From Deltaproteobacteria bacterium (GTDB lineage: Bacteria > Myxococcota_A > UBA9160 > UBA6930), in assembly GCA_029261795.1 (NCBI GenBank), contig JAJDAP010000085.1, positions 1 through 64,000 on the forward strand: DNA of 64,000 nucleotides, given 5' to 3'. Made by a program: the position numbers and the translations under genes. The notes beneath the pieces were generated by a model. It was given only the letters and a program-made list of their open reading frames with translations. It had not been told where the DNA came from and made no database searches. Shown here piece after piece: positions 35,285 through 45,157 of the stretch (the first letter of the stretch is position 1; each line of letters opens with the position of its first letter).

Positions 35285-35662
35285 CTAGCCGCTGCGACCG
35301 AGCAGGTCGACCACGAGCGTGCGTAGCGCGTCAGGATCGAAGGGCTTGACCAGGTACGCGTCAGCGCCCAGTTCGAGCCCCTTGTCGCGATCCCGTTCGG
35401 AACTCTCGGTGGAGACGATCACGAGCGGGATGCCCGCATAACGTTCGTCGCGCTTCACGAAGGAAACCAGTTCGAGGCCGTTGATGTCGGGCATGTTGAT
35501 GTCGGTGAGAATCAGGTCGTACGGGACGCGGGGGAGAAGACGCAGGGCTTCGAAGCCGTTTTCGGCCTCGTCCACCTTCACCGGCTCCCCCAACTCCTCG
35601 AGCGTCGACGCGATCAACGACCGCATCGTTCCGGAATCCTCGACAATCAGGATCCGCTGCAC
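35285..35662 (-). CDS. cheY: CheY-like response regulator beside cheA
   Basis: A 125-residue receiver from the GTG at 35660-35662, which has a strong GGAGG nine bases upstream; the frame is open further upstream without a better site. ILIVEDSGTMRSL, LILTDINMPDINGLEL (phosphoacceptor Asp) and YLVKPFDPDAL (Lys) are complete. It immediately precedes cheA and is the most likely main phosphoacceptor. Two CheYs without CheZ or CheC suggest that one may serve as phosphate sink. Confidence 0.9.
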   Translation of the reverse strand: MQRILIVEDSGTMRSLIASTLEELGEPVKVDEAENGFEALRLLPRVPYDLILTDINMPDINGLELVSFVKRDERYAGIPLVIVSTESSERDRDKGLELGADAYLVKPFDPDALRTLVVDLLGRSG

Positions 35663-35825
35663 GTGCTGCCTCCTCCCTGGCCGCAAGCGCGGCTTTACCA
35701 CCAAGTTTTCGGCTCCGAGGAGAGAATTCTTGAGGCTTCCCGCGAACTTCCGGCGAGTTCGCGCGCACCGCGGAGAGCCCCGGGCTGCGGCCTAGGCGAG
35801 GGATGCAACCCTCACCCCATTGGGG

Positions 35826-37709
35826 TCACGCCTCGGCGGCTGCCAGTTCACGCTCCAGCAGCGTGCGCTCGAGCGCGATGCCGGCGGAATCGATCACGAC
35901 CTCGAGGGCCGAGGTCTCGGGAAGCGGGTTGCGGCTCGGGAGGTTGTCCCCGTAGAGGATCGCGACCACGCGATCCGCTGTCTGAATCGGTGCCAGGTAC
36001 GCCTCGGTCGGGATCTCGTTGCCCAGCATGACCGCCAGGCGCTGGTCGCCGTCGTCCGATGGTGCTCCGCTGTGGGGTGCACGCTCATCGAGCACGGCCC
36101 TGAACCAGGCGGGTTCTCGGGCATCGATGTAGATCTCGCGGAGCCCGTCTTCATCGGGGCCGCCCGCGCGGTTCAGCCCGAACTGGGCGATCCCGATGGC
36201 GCTCTCGTCGCGGATCATGAACAGCGCCACGCGAGCGAAGGTCTGGGCGGCAAAGGCCAACACCTGAGGCAACACGTCACCCTGGGCGGCGCCTTCGCGA
36301 ATTCGCGCGCTGGTCTCGCGAAGCCGAGCGAATGCCATGTCCGGAGCAGTCTCGGTCTGGCTGGGCTCGGGCTTGGTTCCCGCCAAAGCGACCGCGCGCA
36401 GTTCGTGGACCAGGGAATTGGCGAGCCGCGCTCGCTCCTCGGACCGGCGCGGATCCGCGAGTTCGCTCGGATTGGGCTTTCGCACCACGACACTGGGACG
36501 GGCGTCCGTCGGGCTCTCGACCTCGCTCCCCTCGAGGGCCAGGATCGCCACGGGCATCCTTGTGGCCTGCCGCCTCAGGCGCCGCAGCAACTCGAAGGGC
36601 CCATCCGCTCCAGAAATCGGATCCCTGGGCACATCGATCGCCAACACGACCAGGGGCACCTGGGTGCGGGCAAGATATTGACGGATTCGCGCAATCGCGA
36701 GATCGGTTCGCTGGAAGATGTGAACCTGTGGGAACTGATCGCCCAGCGACGACTTGGCCCACTCGAGGACGGCGAGATTGGGATCCACCACCACGACCGC
36801 TGGCGGGGGCAGCTGCGACACGGCCACAGAGGCCGGGGCCTCGGGCTCCTGCCAGACCTCGCCTGCGCTGACCGGCTCGGCATCGATCGCCTCTGCCTCG
36901 AGCGGTTCGGCATCCAGAGGTGCGGCCTCGAGCGACTCCGCTTCGACCGGCTGCGCTTCGACCAATGGGGCCTCGAGCGAGGCGACCCCCTCGAGCATCG
37001 TCTCGGCGTCGACGCCGCTCTCGTCGAGCGGTATTGCGGTCGCATACTCGGGCTCGAGCTCCGATTCAACCTCCGCTTCCGACTCGAGTTCGGGAGCGAG
37101 TAGATCGTGCTCGGACAAGGGCGTGAGCGCGAGCTCAGTGGCCGGCACCTCGGCCTCGGCCACCGCTTCGGCGACGATGTGGGCACCCGCGAACGGGTCG
37201 CCGTCTGCTTCGCGACCGGCGAATGCGTTCTCGTCCGCGATGCGCGTTCCCTCGAGCGCGATGAATTGGGGATTCACGCCCGGGGTCGCATAGAACTCGT
37301 CTTCGTTTTGCTGCACTTCGCGCACTTCGAAGCTGAATTCGCCGGTCGGCCACCGGAACATCTCGATCACCGAGGCTTCGATGTGATCTCGCTGTATCCC
37401 GTCGAGGCTTTCAGAGTCGACCAGGTTTCGATCGCCTAACACCTGTGCCAGCTGGCAGCCGCGGGTGCGAGCGTCGTCGGCCGCCTCGCGGATCGCATCG
37501 GCGGCCGCAGCCTCCTTTGCGATCAGGAGTTCCGGCAGGGTCGTGGGGCCCCCCTTCAGGAAGGCTGCGCGAATCAGGCCGCGATCGAAGACGATCTCGG
37601 CCTCTCCGCTCTCTGACAGGAGGGCCAGCCCGCCGGACTTTCCCGACAGATGGATGATCTGCAGGATGTCGCCAAGGCCCAGATCTTCCAGGCTACCGAC
37701 GAGACTCAT
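35826..37709 (-). CDS. DUF4388, degenerate receiver and GAF-like multidomain protein
   Basis: A 627-residue protein with a DUF4388 domain at about 1-150 (VGSLEDLGLGDILQIIHLSG, KSGGLALL, EASVIEMFRWPTGEFSFE). A Glu/Ala-rich acidic linker (about 185-285) carries repeats of the type EAxPLEAE. A receiver-like domain follows (about 286-405), in which the phosphoacceptor position is Ala (LVVLAIDVP). A GAF-like domain is at about 440-625. It ends the chemosensory run on its 5' side, 164 bases before cheY. Related PATAN-domain regulators in cyanobacteria contact the pilus motor, so an output toward type IV pili is possible but unproven. Confidence 0.85.
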   Translation of the reverse strand: MSLVGSLEDLGLGDILQIIHLSGKSGGLALLSESGEAEIVFDRGLIRAAFLKGGPTTLPELLIAKEAAAADAIREAADDARTRGCQLAQVLGDRNLVDSESLDGIQRDHIEASVIEMFRWPTGEFSFEVREVQQNEDEFYATPGVNPQFIALEGTRIADENAFAGREADGDPFAGAHIVAEAVAEAEVPATELALTPLSEHDLLAPELESEAEVESELEPEYATAIPLDESGVDAETMLEGVASLEAPLVEAQPVEAESLEAAPLDAEPLEAEAIDAEPVSAGEVWQEPEAPASVAVSQLPPPAVVVVDPNLAVLEWAKSSLGDQFPQVHIFQRTDLAIARIRQYLARTQVPLVVLAIDVPRDPISGADGPFELLRRLRRQATRMPVAILALEGSEVESPTDARPSVVVRKPNPSELADPRRSEERARLANSLVHELRAVALAGTKPEPSQTETAPDMAFARLRETSARIREGAAQGDVLPQVLAFAAQTFARVALFMIRDESAIGIAQFGLNRAGGPDEDGLREIYIDAREPAWFRAVLDERAPHSGAPSDDGDQRLAVMLGNEIPTEAYLAPIQTADRVVAILYGDNLPSRNPLPETSALEVVIDSAGIALERTLLERELAAAEA

Positions 37710-37865
37710 GGGACTGCAGATCCGTCCACGGCTGCACGCACTCCTTCATTGGTCTCGGAGCAGGCCGAGCCAACCAAAGGGATGCATCGGCGGCCGGCAA
37801 CTTTACTTGACCCGAAGCACGCCCGATTCGCTGCGGTTTCCCCCCTCGGCGTGTGTCCGCTGGAG

Positions 37866-38459
37866 CTAGAGCGAGCCCTGCTCGGCCACCTGTGGCCGGT
37901 CCCGCGAGTCGGATCGCGGATCCGCCGACGCCGCCAGTTCGAGCGTGATGCCAGCGAGTGGCGATTGGGCGGCGCGCTGGAGACCCGCCCAGGCTGCCCG
38001 GGCCGATTCTCGAGAGACCACCAGCCGGGCGTCGAGCGATTCCCCGGCCCTGGCGACGCTGGCCATCAGTCCGACCGCGAAGGCCTCGGCGATCCGGGCG
38101 GGATCCCCGAGCGCAGGCAGCGCCAGGGCCAGTCGCGCCACCCTGAGCGAGCGAACGCGCTCCACGATTCCCTCCGCTACCCGGCGCAGGCCTTCCTCGC
38201 TGACGTTCTCGGCAACGCCCAGCGCCAGGATCCAATCGGCACGGAGTCGACCGCCACTGGGTGCCAGCAGCACGGCATCCGCGCCCGCACTCGTGTCGCG
38301 TCGGAGGGTCTCCGAGAGCAGACCGCAAAGGCGCCAATCCGCCCAGGAAAGGGGTCCCCGCGTGAGCCCATGTTCGGGCACGAACGGCACCACCAGGACA
38401 TCGGCCCCGACCCTGTGGACCGGTCGCAGATCGAGCTCGAGCCGTAGCGTCTGCGTCAT
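37866..38459 (-). CDS. M17 aminopeptidase N-terminal-domain protein
   Basis: A 197-residue protein resembling only the N-terminal macrodomain-like part of leucyl aminopeptidases (PepA, family M17): GADVLVVPFVPEHG, VLLAPSGGRLRADWILALGVG-like block and RVARLALALPALGD, then AEAFAVGLMAS. The catalytic C-terminal domain with its metal ligands is missing and no remnant follows in the 156 bases before the next gene. It overlaps nusB as ATGA. Stand-alone versions occur in deltaproteobacteria; the function is unknown. Confidence 0.78.
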   Translation of the reverse strand: MTQTLRLELDLRPVHRVGADVLVVPFVPEHGLTRGPLSWADWRLCGLLSETLRRDTSAGADAVLLAPSGGRLRADWILALGVAENVSEEGLRRVAEGIVERVRSLRVARLALALPALGDPARIAEAFAVGLMASVARAGESLDARLVVSRESARAAWAGLQRAAQSPLAGITLELAASADPRSDSRDRPQVAEQGSL

Positions 38460-38887
38460 TCCTGCTCCTTCTCCAAGAACGCGCCGAGCACGCCATTCAC
38501 GAAGCGGGGCGAGCCGTCATCCCCGAAGCGTCGGGCCAGCTCGACGGCTTCATCGATGGCGACTTCGGCCGGCGTACCGGAAAAGCCAAGCTCCCAGGCC
38601 GCGATCCGCAAGACATTCCGGTCGACGGCAGCCATGCGCGCCAGACGCCAGTTGCGTGCACACGCCTCCAATCGAAGGTCCAGGGTGACCTGCTCGGCCA
38701 CGACACCGGCCACCAACTCGTCGGCGAATTCGCGCGCACCAGGGGTGAACTCGAAGTGCTCGGCGACGTTGGCGAGCGACGCTGCAGCGAGCGCGAGATC
38801 CGCGCGCGGACCGACGTCGACGGCATACAGCGCTTGCAGCGCCGCTTGCCGGGAGCTTCGCCGCGAGGCACTCGGGGGCCGACTCAT
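38456..38887 (-). CDS. nusB: transcription antitermination factor NusB
   Basis: A 143-residue all-helical protein that binds boxA RNA with S10 in rRNA antitermination. RRSSRQAALQALYAVD is the N-terminal RNA-binding signature, and the C-terminal block AEVAIDEAVELARRFGDDGSPRFVNGVLG is diagnostic. The ATG at 38885-38887 overlaps the ribH stop as ATGA. The ribH-nusB pairing is widespread. Confidence 0.94.
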   Translation of the reverse strand: MSRPPSASRRSSRQAALQALYAVDVGPRADLALAAASLANVAEHFEFTPGAREFADELVAGVVAEQVTLDLRLEACARNWRLARMAAVDRNVLRIAAWELGFSGTPAEVAIDEAVELARRFGDDGSPRFVNGVLGAFLEKEQE

Positions 38888-39378
38888 CCGGGAGCCCCGT
38901 CGTCGAGCGAACCGGCCGCCACGTTGGTCAGCAGGTTGGCCAACTCGATTGCCGCAAGGGCCGCGTCCGAGCCGTTGTTGCCTCGCTCGCCGCCGGCCCG
39001 ACTGAGCGCCTGGTCGATGTCGTCGGTCGTCAGGACGCCAAAGGCCACCGGGCAACCGGTGTCGCGCATGACTTCGCGCACGCCATCGGTGACACCGATG
39101 CAGACGTAGTCGAAGTGCGGCGTGCCGCCACGAATCACCGAACCGAGGGTGATCAATGCGTCATACCGTCCGCTCTCGGCCAGCTTCCTGGCCGCCAGTG
39201 GAATCTCGAACGCGCCCGGGACCCAGGCCACGTGGATCTGGTCCGGGTCCGCGCCACGTTCCACAAGCGTCTCCGTCGCGCCGCGCAGCAGACGCACCGA
39301 GATCGGATGGTTGAAGCGAGCGACCACGATCGCCACGCGCAAACCCTCGGCGCTCCGATTCACCGGAATCGTCCTCAC
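38884..39378 (-). CDS. ribH: 6,7-dimethyl-8-ribityllumazine synthase
   Basis: RibH condenses the ribityl-pyrimidine with dihydroxybutanone phosphate to lumazine, forming icosahedral or pentameric shells. The 164-residue protein has VAIVVARFNHPISVRLL, WVPGAFEIPLAARKLA, GSVIRGGTPHFDYVC and FGVLTTDDIDQAL, all expected in position. The GTG start overlaps the ribD stop as GTGA. The usual partners ribE (riboflavin synthase) and ribBA are not between ribD and ribH. Confidence 0.95.
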   Translation of the reverse strand: MRTIPVNRSAEGLRVAIVVARFNHPISVRLLRGATETLVERGADPDQIHVAWVPGAFEIPLAARKLAESGRYDALITLGSVIRGGTPHFDYVCIGVTDGVREVMRDTGCPVAFGVLTTDDIDQALSRAGGERGNNGSDAALAAIELANLLTNVAAGSLDDGAPG

Positions 39379-40526
39379 CGCCGCCTCCCCTTCGGATCCG
39401 GGGAAGTCCCGATCCGCGCATGAACGTACAGGTCAGGCCCGCATCGGCGCACCTCCCGCACATCGAGACGTACCCGATCCACCAGCCGAGAGAGCCCTAG
39501 CTCGCCGATGGCCGGGCGCGCGTCGGCACCGAGCAGGCTCGGGGCCGCGAACCAATGGAGTTCGTCCACCAGGCCTCGCTGCAAGAGGGCCGCAGCGAGG
39601 CCCCCGCCACCCTCCACCCAGATCGAGGTCAGACCCTCGGCGGCCAGCCGCTCGAGTGCGCGACCGAGATCGATATGCCCAGCGCGGGCGGGAACCTCGA
39701 TCACGCGGGCGCCGGCCGATTCGCGCAGTGCGCGGCGGCGCTTCGAATGTCCACGTCGGGTAAGACATAACGTGCGGGCCGCCGCATCATCGCGGAACAG
39801 CGCAGCCCGGGGCGAGAGCGCGAGCGCTCCATCGATGACCACGCGCACGGGCCAGCGCAGCACCTGACCGTCGGCCCGGCGGATGCTCAGCGCCGGGTCG
39901 TCTGCCCGCGCGGTGCCGGAACCCACCACGACGGCGTCGTGACGATCGCGCAGCCGATGCACACGCGCGCGCGACTCCGGACTGGTGATCCAGCGCGATT
40001 CGCCGCTGGCCGTCGCGATCCGTCCATCCAGGGTGGCGGCGAGTTTCAGCGCTACCCAGGGACGCCCGCGGCGCATCGCGGAGAAGAAACCACGATGTTG
40101 GTCGGCACAGGCTTCTGCCAGCGTTCCGACCTCGACTTCGAGCCCGGCGCGCCGCAGCCGCCGGATGCCTCGGCCGGACACGTGCGGATTTGGATCCCGT
40201 TGTCCGATGAAGACCCGGCGAATGCCGGCTGCGATCACGGCATCCGCGCACGGTCCAGTGCGACCCTGATGGGAACAGGGCTCGAGCGTGACGGCAAGAC
40301 TCGCGCCGCGCAGGCTCTTCTCTCCGTGGCGCTGACTCGCTCGTCGCATCGCCAGGATTTCCGCGTGGGGGCCGCCGGCCGGACTCGAATGGGCCCCGCC
40401 CAGAAAGCGATCGCCGCGAAACAACACCGCGCCCACCGACGGATTCGGGAACGTGCGGCCATCTCCCTTGCACGCCATCGAGAGCGCGCGTTCCATCGCG
40501 CGTTCAGCCGTCACCCGGGCCGCCAC
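39375..40526 (-). CDS. ribD: bifunctional riboflavin biosynthesis deaminase/reductase RibD
   Basis: RibD deaminates and then reduces the pyrimidine intermediate of riboflavin synthesis. The 383-residue protein has a cytidine-deaminase-like half with NPSVGAVLF, the zinc motif GGPHAEILAM and TLEPCSHQGRTGPCADAVI. The reductase half begins about residue 150 (PWVALKLAATLDGRIA) and has the IWVEGGGGLAAALL block near the C-terminus. The GTG at 40524-40526 lies 3 bases after the nrdR stop. Confidence 0.95.
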   Translation of the reverse strand: MAARVTAERAMERALSMACKGDGRTFPNPSVGAVLFRGDRFLGGAHSSPAGGPHAEILAMRRASQRHGEKSLRGASLAVTLEPCSHQGRTGPCADAVIAAGIRRVFIGQRDPNPHVSGRGIRRLRRAGLEVEVGTLAEACADQHRGFFSAMRRGRPWVALKLAATLDGRIATASGESRWITSPESRARVHRLRDRHDAVVVGSGTARADDPALSIRRADGQVLRWPVRVVIDGALALSPRAALFRDDAAARTLCLTRRGHSKRRRALRESAGARVIEVPARAGHIDLGRALERLAAEGLTSIWVEGGGGLAAALLQRGLVDELHWFAAPSLLGADARPAIGELGLSRLVDRVRLDVREVRRCGPDLYVHARIGTSPDPKGRRR

Positions 40527-40529
40527 GAG

Positions 40530-40997
40530 TCAGCTCCCGGAATCGTCGTCCGCAACCAGGGTTGCGAAGAATGCGTCGTAGTCGGCTGCACTGGTGAAGT
40601 CGCGGAAGACCGATGCGAAGCGCGCGGCCGCAAGCGGGTCGAGGGCGATCAACTCCTCGAGCATCAAATCTCCGATCAGGTCACTCTCGACCTCGGCCTC
40701 GCCACCCTCACCGAGTCGGCGCTCGACGCGATCTACCAGGCGCTGGATGGCATTCTCCGAGATCGGCCGCTTCACACAGGCCTTTTGGATCGAGTGTTCG
40801 AGCTTGGCTCGGTCGAACTCTTCGCGGCGCTCGTCGCGCTTGATGATCTTGGGAACGAGTACGTCGACCCGCTCGCGGGTGGTGAAGCGCCGCCCACACT
40901 CGTCGCACTCGCGACGACGCCGGATCTCCTGCCCTTCTCGGCTGAGCCGCGAGTCGACGACGCGATTCGACGGGTCGTTGCAGAAGGGACAGTGCAT
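40530..40997 (-). CDS. nrdR: transcriptional repressor NrdR
   Basis: NrdR is an ATP-cone repressor of ribonucleotide reductase genes. The 155-residue protein opens with the zinc ribbon MHCPFCNDPSNRVVDSRLS and ECDECGRRFTTRERVD (four Cys). The ATP-cone follows (VPKIIKRDERREEFDRAKL), with the C-terminal helix RFASVFRDFTSAADYDAFF. The glyA/rpiB-nrdR-ribD order is common in bacteria. It lies 10 bases after the rpiB-glyA fusion gene. Confidence 0.95.
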   Translation of the reverse strand: MHCPFCNDPSNRVVDSRLSREGQEIRRRRECDECGRRFTTRERVDVLVPKIIKRDERREEFDRAKLEHSIQKACVKRPISENAIQRLVDRVERRLGEGGEAEVESDLIGDLMLEELIALDPLAAARFASVFRDFTSAADYDAFFATLVADDDSGS

Positions 40998-41007
40998 CGG
41001 CGGCGGA

Positions 41008-42711
41008 CTAGCTCGCGCTCGGGGCCCGGTCCGGGTAGAGCGGGAAGTTCGCACAGAGTGCCAGAACCTCGGCGCGGACCGATTCCTTCAGCGCCTCGTC
41101 ATCGGCGTTGGAAAGGACCTGGGCGATCCAGGCGCCGATCTGGCGCATCTCGTCCGGCCCCATCCCACGCGTCGTCATGGCCGGTGTGCCGATGCGGACG
41201 CCGGAGGTCACGAAGGGCTTCCGGGTATCGAACGGCACCATGTTCTTGTTGGTCGTGATCCCGGCTTCCTCGAGTACCCGTTGGGCCTTCTTGCCGGAAA
41301 CGTCACGATCGATCAGCGAAAGCAGGAAGACGTGATTGTCGGTGCCGCCCGAGACGATCTTCAAACCATGCTCGGTGAGCGAGCCGGCGAGTGCCTGGGC
41401 GTTCTCGATGATGCGCCCCGCGTAGACCTTGAACTCCGGCTGCAGCGCCTCCTTGAACGCGACCGCCTTCGCCGCGATCACGTGCATGAGCGGTCCGCCT
41501 TGCCCGCCCGGGAAGACCGCGCTGTCGATCTTCTTGGCGAAGGGTTCGTCGCACAGGATCATGCCGCCGCGCGGTCCGCGCAGTGTCTTGTGGGTGGTGG
41601 TTCCGATTACGTGGGCACGACCGACAGGCGTCGGGTGATGCCCCGCCACGACGAGACCGGCGATGTGCGCGATGTCGGCGAACAGGAGCGCGCCCACTTC
41701 GTCGGCGATCTCGCGGAAGCGGTCGAAATCGATGATGCGTGAGTAAGCGGTCGCGCCGCACTGGATCAACTTCGGCCGGTGCTCCAAGGCGAGCCGTCGC
41801 AACGCGTCGTAGTCGATGCGCTCTGTCTCGGAATCGACCCCGTAGGGCACGATGTCGTAGAGCTTGCCCGAGAAGTTCACCGGGCTGCCGTGGGTCAGGT
41901 GCCCGCCATGGTCGAGGTTCATCGCCAGCACGGTGTCGCCGGGTTCGATCACCGCCTGATAGATCGCCTGGTTGGCCTGGGAGCCGGAGTGCGGCTGCAC
42001 GTTGACGTGATCGCAGCCGAACAACTCCTTGGCGCGCGCGATCGCCAGATTCTCGGCCTCGTCGAGAATGTCGCAGCCGCCGTAGTAGCGGCGTCCGGGA
42101 TAGCCCTCCGCGTACTTGTTGGTGGCGACCGATCCGACGGCTTCCAGGACCGCCTCGGAGACGAAGTTCTCCGATGCGATCAACTCGAGATTCTGCGCCT
42201 GACGCTGTGCTTCGCGCGCCAGGATGCCCGCGATCTCGGGATCCTCGGCGGCCAGATGTCCGGAATCGGTGCGCGTCAGCGAATCGATCTGTTGCACGCG
42301 GCCCACGTGGCGGCCGCCGGCGAAGGGCGTCTCGAGCCAGACCTTCACGATTTCCCAGGCCGTCTCCACATCGATGTGATCGCCGGCCAGGGCCAGCATG
42401 TTGGCGTCGTTGTGCTCGCGCGAGGCCTTCGCCATTTCGAGATCACGTACCAGCGCAGCCCGGACTCGCGGGAAGCGATTCGCCGTGTAACTAACACCAA
42501 GCCCGGACCCACAGATCACGATACCGCGCGAGGCTTCGCCTTCCGAAACCGCGCGAGCCGCCGGCGCGGCGAACTCGGGATAGTTCACCGATTCGTCCCC
42601 GTGCGGGCCGAAATCCTTCACCTCGTAACCTGCGGCTTCTAGCCGCTCGCGCAGGGCCGCCTTCAACGGTGCTCCCCGGTGGTCACCGCCCAGGACGATC
42701 GGGTCCCCCAT
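41008..42711 (-). CDS. RpiB-GlyA fusion: ribose-5-phosphate isomerase B plus serine hydroxymethyltransferase
   Basis: One uninterrupted 567-codon frame encodes two normally separate enzymes. Residues 1-145 are RpiB (ribulose/ribose-5-phosphate isomerase): [12 protein letters not shown] with Asp10/His11, [17 protein letters not shown] with the catalytic Cys68, and [11 protein letters not shown]. After a linker of about ten residues, 155-567 form PLP-dependent SHMT (serine to glycine plus methylene-tetrahydrofolate): [37 protein letters not shown], and [13 protein letters not shown] with the Schiff-base Lys375. The ATG at 42709-42711 overlaps the fabF stop as TGATG. Both active sites look intact. 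The adjacent-gene order rpiB-glyA is common; the fused form is unusual to me. Confidence 0.93.
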   Translation of the reverse strand: MGDPIVLGGDHRGAPLKAALRERLEAAGYEVKDFGPHGDESVNYPEFAAPAARAVSEGEASRGIVICGSGLGVSYTANRFPRVRAALVRDLEMAKASREHNDANMLALAGDHIDVETAWEIVKVWLETPFAGGRHVGRVQQIDSLTRTDSGHLAAEDPEIAGILAREAQRQAQNLELIASENFVSEAVLEAVGSVATNKYAEGYPGRRYYGGCDILDEAENLAIARAKELFGCDHVNVQPHSGSQANQAIYQAVIEPGDTVLAMNLDHGGHLTHGSPVNFSGKLYDIVPYGVDSETERIDYDALRRLALEHRPKLIQCGATAYSRIIDFDRFREIADEVGALLFADIAHIAGLVVAGHHPTPVGRAHVIGTTTHKTLRGPRGGMILCDEPFAKKIDSAVFPGGQGGPLMHVIAAKAVAFKEALQPEFKVYAGRIIENAQALAGSLTEHGLKIVSGGTDNHVFLLSLIDRDVSGKKAQRVLEEAGITTNKNMVPFDTRKPFVTSGVRIGTPAMTTRGMGPDEMRQIGAWIAQVLSNADDEALKESVRAEVLALCANFPLYPDRAPSAS

Positions 42712-43955
42712 CACGACTCTCCTCGTTCGAATACAAGCGAAGCATTCACGCCCCCGAATCCGAACGAGTTGCTCATCGCCACCCGGGCCCGGGTGGGCCG
42801 GGCCTTGTTGGCGACGTGGTCGAGCGTGCATTCCGGATCGGGGGAATCCAGATTCAACGTCGGTGGAAGTGTACCCGTTGCGAGCGCCCTCACCGAGAGG
42901 ATCGCCTCTGCGGCACCGGCGGCGCCGAGCAGATGGCCCGTCATGCCCTTGGTCGCCGAGACCGGCAACTGATCGACATGGGCGCCGAAGGTCGTGCGCA
43001 CGGCCGCCGCCTCGACCGCGTCGCCGGCCGGCGTGCTGGTCGCGTGGGCGTTCACGTGGTCGACATCGGTGGGCGCCAGCTCGCAATCGGCCAGGGCCGC
43101 CTGCATGCTGCGGCGGGCGCCGCCGCCCTCGGGATCCGGGGCTGCCATGTGCGAGGCATCGCCGGCGGTGCCGTAGCCGCGTACGAACGCCAGGATCCGG
43201 GCCCCGCGGGCCCGCGCATGTTCTTCCCGCTCGAGCACCAGCACGGCCGCACCCTCGCCGAGCACGAAGCCATCACGATCGAGGTCGAAGGGACGACTCG
43301 CGCGTTCGGGCTCATCGTTGCGCTTGGAAAGCGCCTGCATCTTGGTGAAGCCGGCAATCACCAACGGCAGAATCGCAGACTCGGACCCACCAGCCAGCAT
43401 GATATCGGCGGCACCGAACTGAATCGCTCGGAGCGACTCGCCAATCGCCTGGGCGCTCGCCGCGCACGCCGTGACGTGGCACAGGTTCGGCCCCCGAAGC
43501 CCGTGGTGGATCCCGACGATTCCGGAAGGCATGTTCGCGAGCGACATCGGAATCGTGAACGGGGACACGCGCCCCGGTCCCTTCTCGAGATAGATCCGGT
43601 GCTGCTCGAGCAGGTTCCCGACCCCGCCGATCCCGGAGGCCACGGCCACCCCGGCACGATCTCCATCGAACGAATCGGGCGCGGAGAAACCGGCATCGGC
43701 CATCGCTTCGTGGGCCGCTCCGAGCGCGAGCACCACCGAGCGATCCATGCGCCGAAGCTCCTTCGGCGAAACCTCTCCGACGTCGACTTCCGCGGGTGCG
43801 GGCGCACAGATCCGGATCGCCAGGCGCTCGTCCATGTCTTCCGGCAGCGGGACGACACCGCTCTTGCCCGCGGCCGCAGCCTGCCAGGTACTCTCGACGT
43901 CGCTTCCCAGCGGCGTCACACAGCCCATCCCGGTGATGACGACGCTGGTTTTCAT
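42711..43955 (-). CDS. fabF: beta-ketoacyl-ACP synthase II FabF
   Basis: FabF elongates acyl-ACP with malonyl-ACP. The 414-residue thiolase-fold protein has the nucleophile in [13 protein letters not shown], the two His in [12 protein letters not shown] and [13 protein letters not shown], and the C-terminal [14 protein letters not shown]. All catalytic residues are present. It starts one base after the acpP stop triplet, forming acpP-fabF. Confidence 0.96.
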   Translation of the reverse strand: MKTSVVITGMGCVTPLGSDVESTWQAAAAGKSGVVPLPEDMDERLAIRICAPAPAEVDVGEVSPKELRRMDRSVVLALGAAHEAMADAGFSAPDSFDGDRAGVAVASGIGGVGNLLEQHRIYLEKGPGRVSPFTIPMSLANMPSGIVGIHHGLRGPNLCHVTACAASAQAIGESLRAIQFGAADIMLAGGSESAILPLVIAGFTKMQALSKRNDEPERASRPFDLDRDGFVLGEGAAVLVLEREEHARARGARILAFVRGYGTAGDASHMAAPDPEGGGARRSMQAALADCELAPTDVDHVNAHATSTPAGDAVEAAAVRTTFGAHVDQLPVSATKGMTGHLLGAAGAAEAILSVRALATGTLPPTLNLDSPDPECTLDHVANKARPTRARVAMSNSFGFGGVNASLVFERGES

Positions 43956-43956
43956 C

Positions 43957-44196
43957 TCAGGACGCCTCGAGCTTGCCCTTGAGATACTGGATGGCAGATC
44001 CGATCGTCTGGATCTTCTCGGCGTCTTCGTCGGGAATCTCCACGTCGAAGGATTCCTCCATCGCCATCACCAACTCGACGATGTCGAGCGAGTCGGCGCC
44101 CAGGTCGTCGATGAACGACGCCTCGACCACCACCTCGTCGGCGCTCACGCCGAGCTGTTCGATTACGATCTCGCGGACGCGATCTTCCAGTGCCAT
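43957..44196 (-). CDS. acpP: acyl carrier protein
   Basis: A 79-residue acidic four-helix [21 protein letters not shown] carries the Ser (S37) that receives 4'-phosphopantetheine. It lies between fabD and fabF. FabG, often between fabD and acpP, is missing here: only 11 bases separate acpP from fabD. Confidence 0.97.
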   Translation of the reverse strand: MALEDRVREIVIEQLGVSADEVVVEASFIDDLGADSLDIVELVMAMEESFDVEIPDEDAEKIQTIGSAIQYLKGKLEAS

Positions 44197-44207
44197 CGGT
44201 TCCCTCT

Positions 44208-45155
44208 CTACTGCGCATCCGAGGCAAGCACTTCGGCTACCTCGGCGATTTCTGACAAGTTGCTCGCGGAACTCCGCGAAAGGCCTCGATCTATCCGGGC
44301 CACGAGCCCTGAGAGCACCCGGCCGGGGCCGAGTTCGAGTACGTGCGTCACGCCGAGCGAGGCAAGTCTTGCAACACTCTCATTGAAGCGCACCGGCGCC
44401 GTGACCTGTTGTTCGAGCAAGGCCGGAATACGCTCGGCTTCGTCGTTCGGCTCCGCCTCGACGTTGGTGACGATCGGCACCGTCGGCTTCGAGAAGCTCA
44501 GCTGGGCCATCTCGGAGGCGAGCTTGTCGGCCGCTGGCTGCATCAGGGCGCAGTGAAATGGCGCCGAGACGGGCAATGCCACGGCCTTCTTGGCTCCGGC
44601 CTGCTTGGCGAGCGCGATCGCACGCTCGACGGCGGCAACGGCGCCCGCGATCACGGTCTGGGCCGGCGAGTTGTAGTTGGCGGGCGAAACCACCTGGCCG
44701 ATCTCGGCTGCGGCGGCACGACAGGCATCGCGAATGATCTCGGGCGTCGCACCCAGAATCGCCGCCATGGCGCCCTCGCCCTCGGGCACCGCCTCCTGCA
44801 TGAATCGTCCGCGCGCGTTGACCAATGCGGCGGCGCTGTCGGAGGCGATGGCGCCAGCGGCGACCAGGGCCGAATACTCACCGAGGCTGTGCCCGGCGAC
44901 ATAGGCCGGCCGAATCGAGAGCCGCTCCTCGAGGGCGCGCAAAGCTGCGATGCTCGTGGTCAAGATTGCGGGCTGCTGCTTCTCGGTGAGACGCAGCTCG
45001 TCTTCCGGACCTTCGAAGCACAACTTCGAAAGGGAAAACCCGAGCGCCGCGTCGGCCGCATCGAAGACGGCGCGGGCTGCAGACGAGCCATCGTACAGGT
45101 CGCGCCCCATGCCGACCTCCTGGGAACCCTGGCCCGGGAAGAGGAGCGCGAGCAA
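44208..45155 (-). CDS. fabD: malonyl-CoA:ACP transacylase FabD
   Basis: FabD loads malonate onto ACP. I place the start at a TTG (45153-45155), two bases after the rpmF stop, because it gives the family N-terminus [17 protein letters not shown] with GAGGA upstream; the frame is open further upstream inside rpmF. The 315-residue protein has the nucleophile Ser in [16 protein letters not shown] and His in [12 protein letters not shown], and ends near [13 protein letters not shown]. Confidence 0.93.
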   Translation of the reverse strand: MLALLFPGQGSQEVGMGRDLYDGSSAARAVFDAADAALGFSLSKLCFEGPEDELRLTEKQQPAILTTSIAALRALEERLSIRPAYVAGHSLGEYSALVAAGAIASDSAAALVNARGRFMQEAVPEGEGAMAAILGATPEIIRDACRAAAAEIGQVVSPANYNSPAQTVIAGAVAAVERAIALAKQAGAKKAVALPVSAPFHCALMQPAADKLASEMAQLSFSKPTVPIVTNVEAEPNDEAERIPALLEQQVTAPVRFNESVARLASLGVTHVLELGPGRVLSGLVARIDRGLSRSSASNLSEIAEVAEVLASDAQ

Positions 45156-45157
45156 CG

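Noticed and set aside
33487..35349. 620-codon open frame opposite cheA
   Set aside because: Antisense to cheA, which has all kinase motifs; such mirror frames are common at this GC content.
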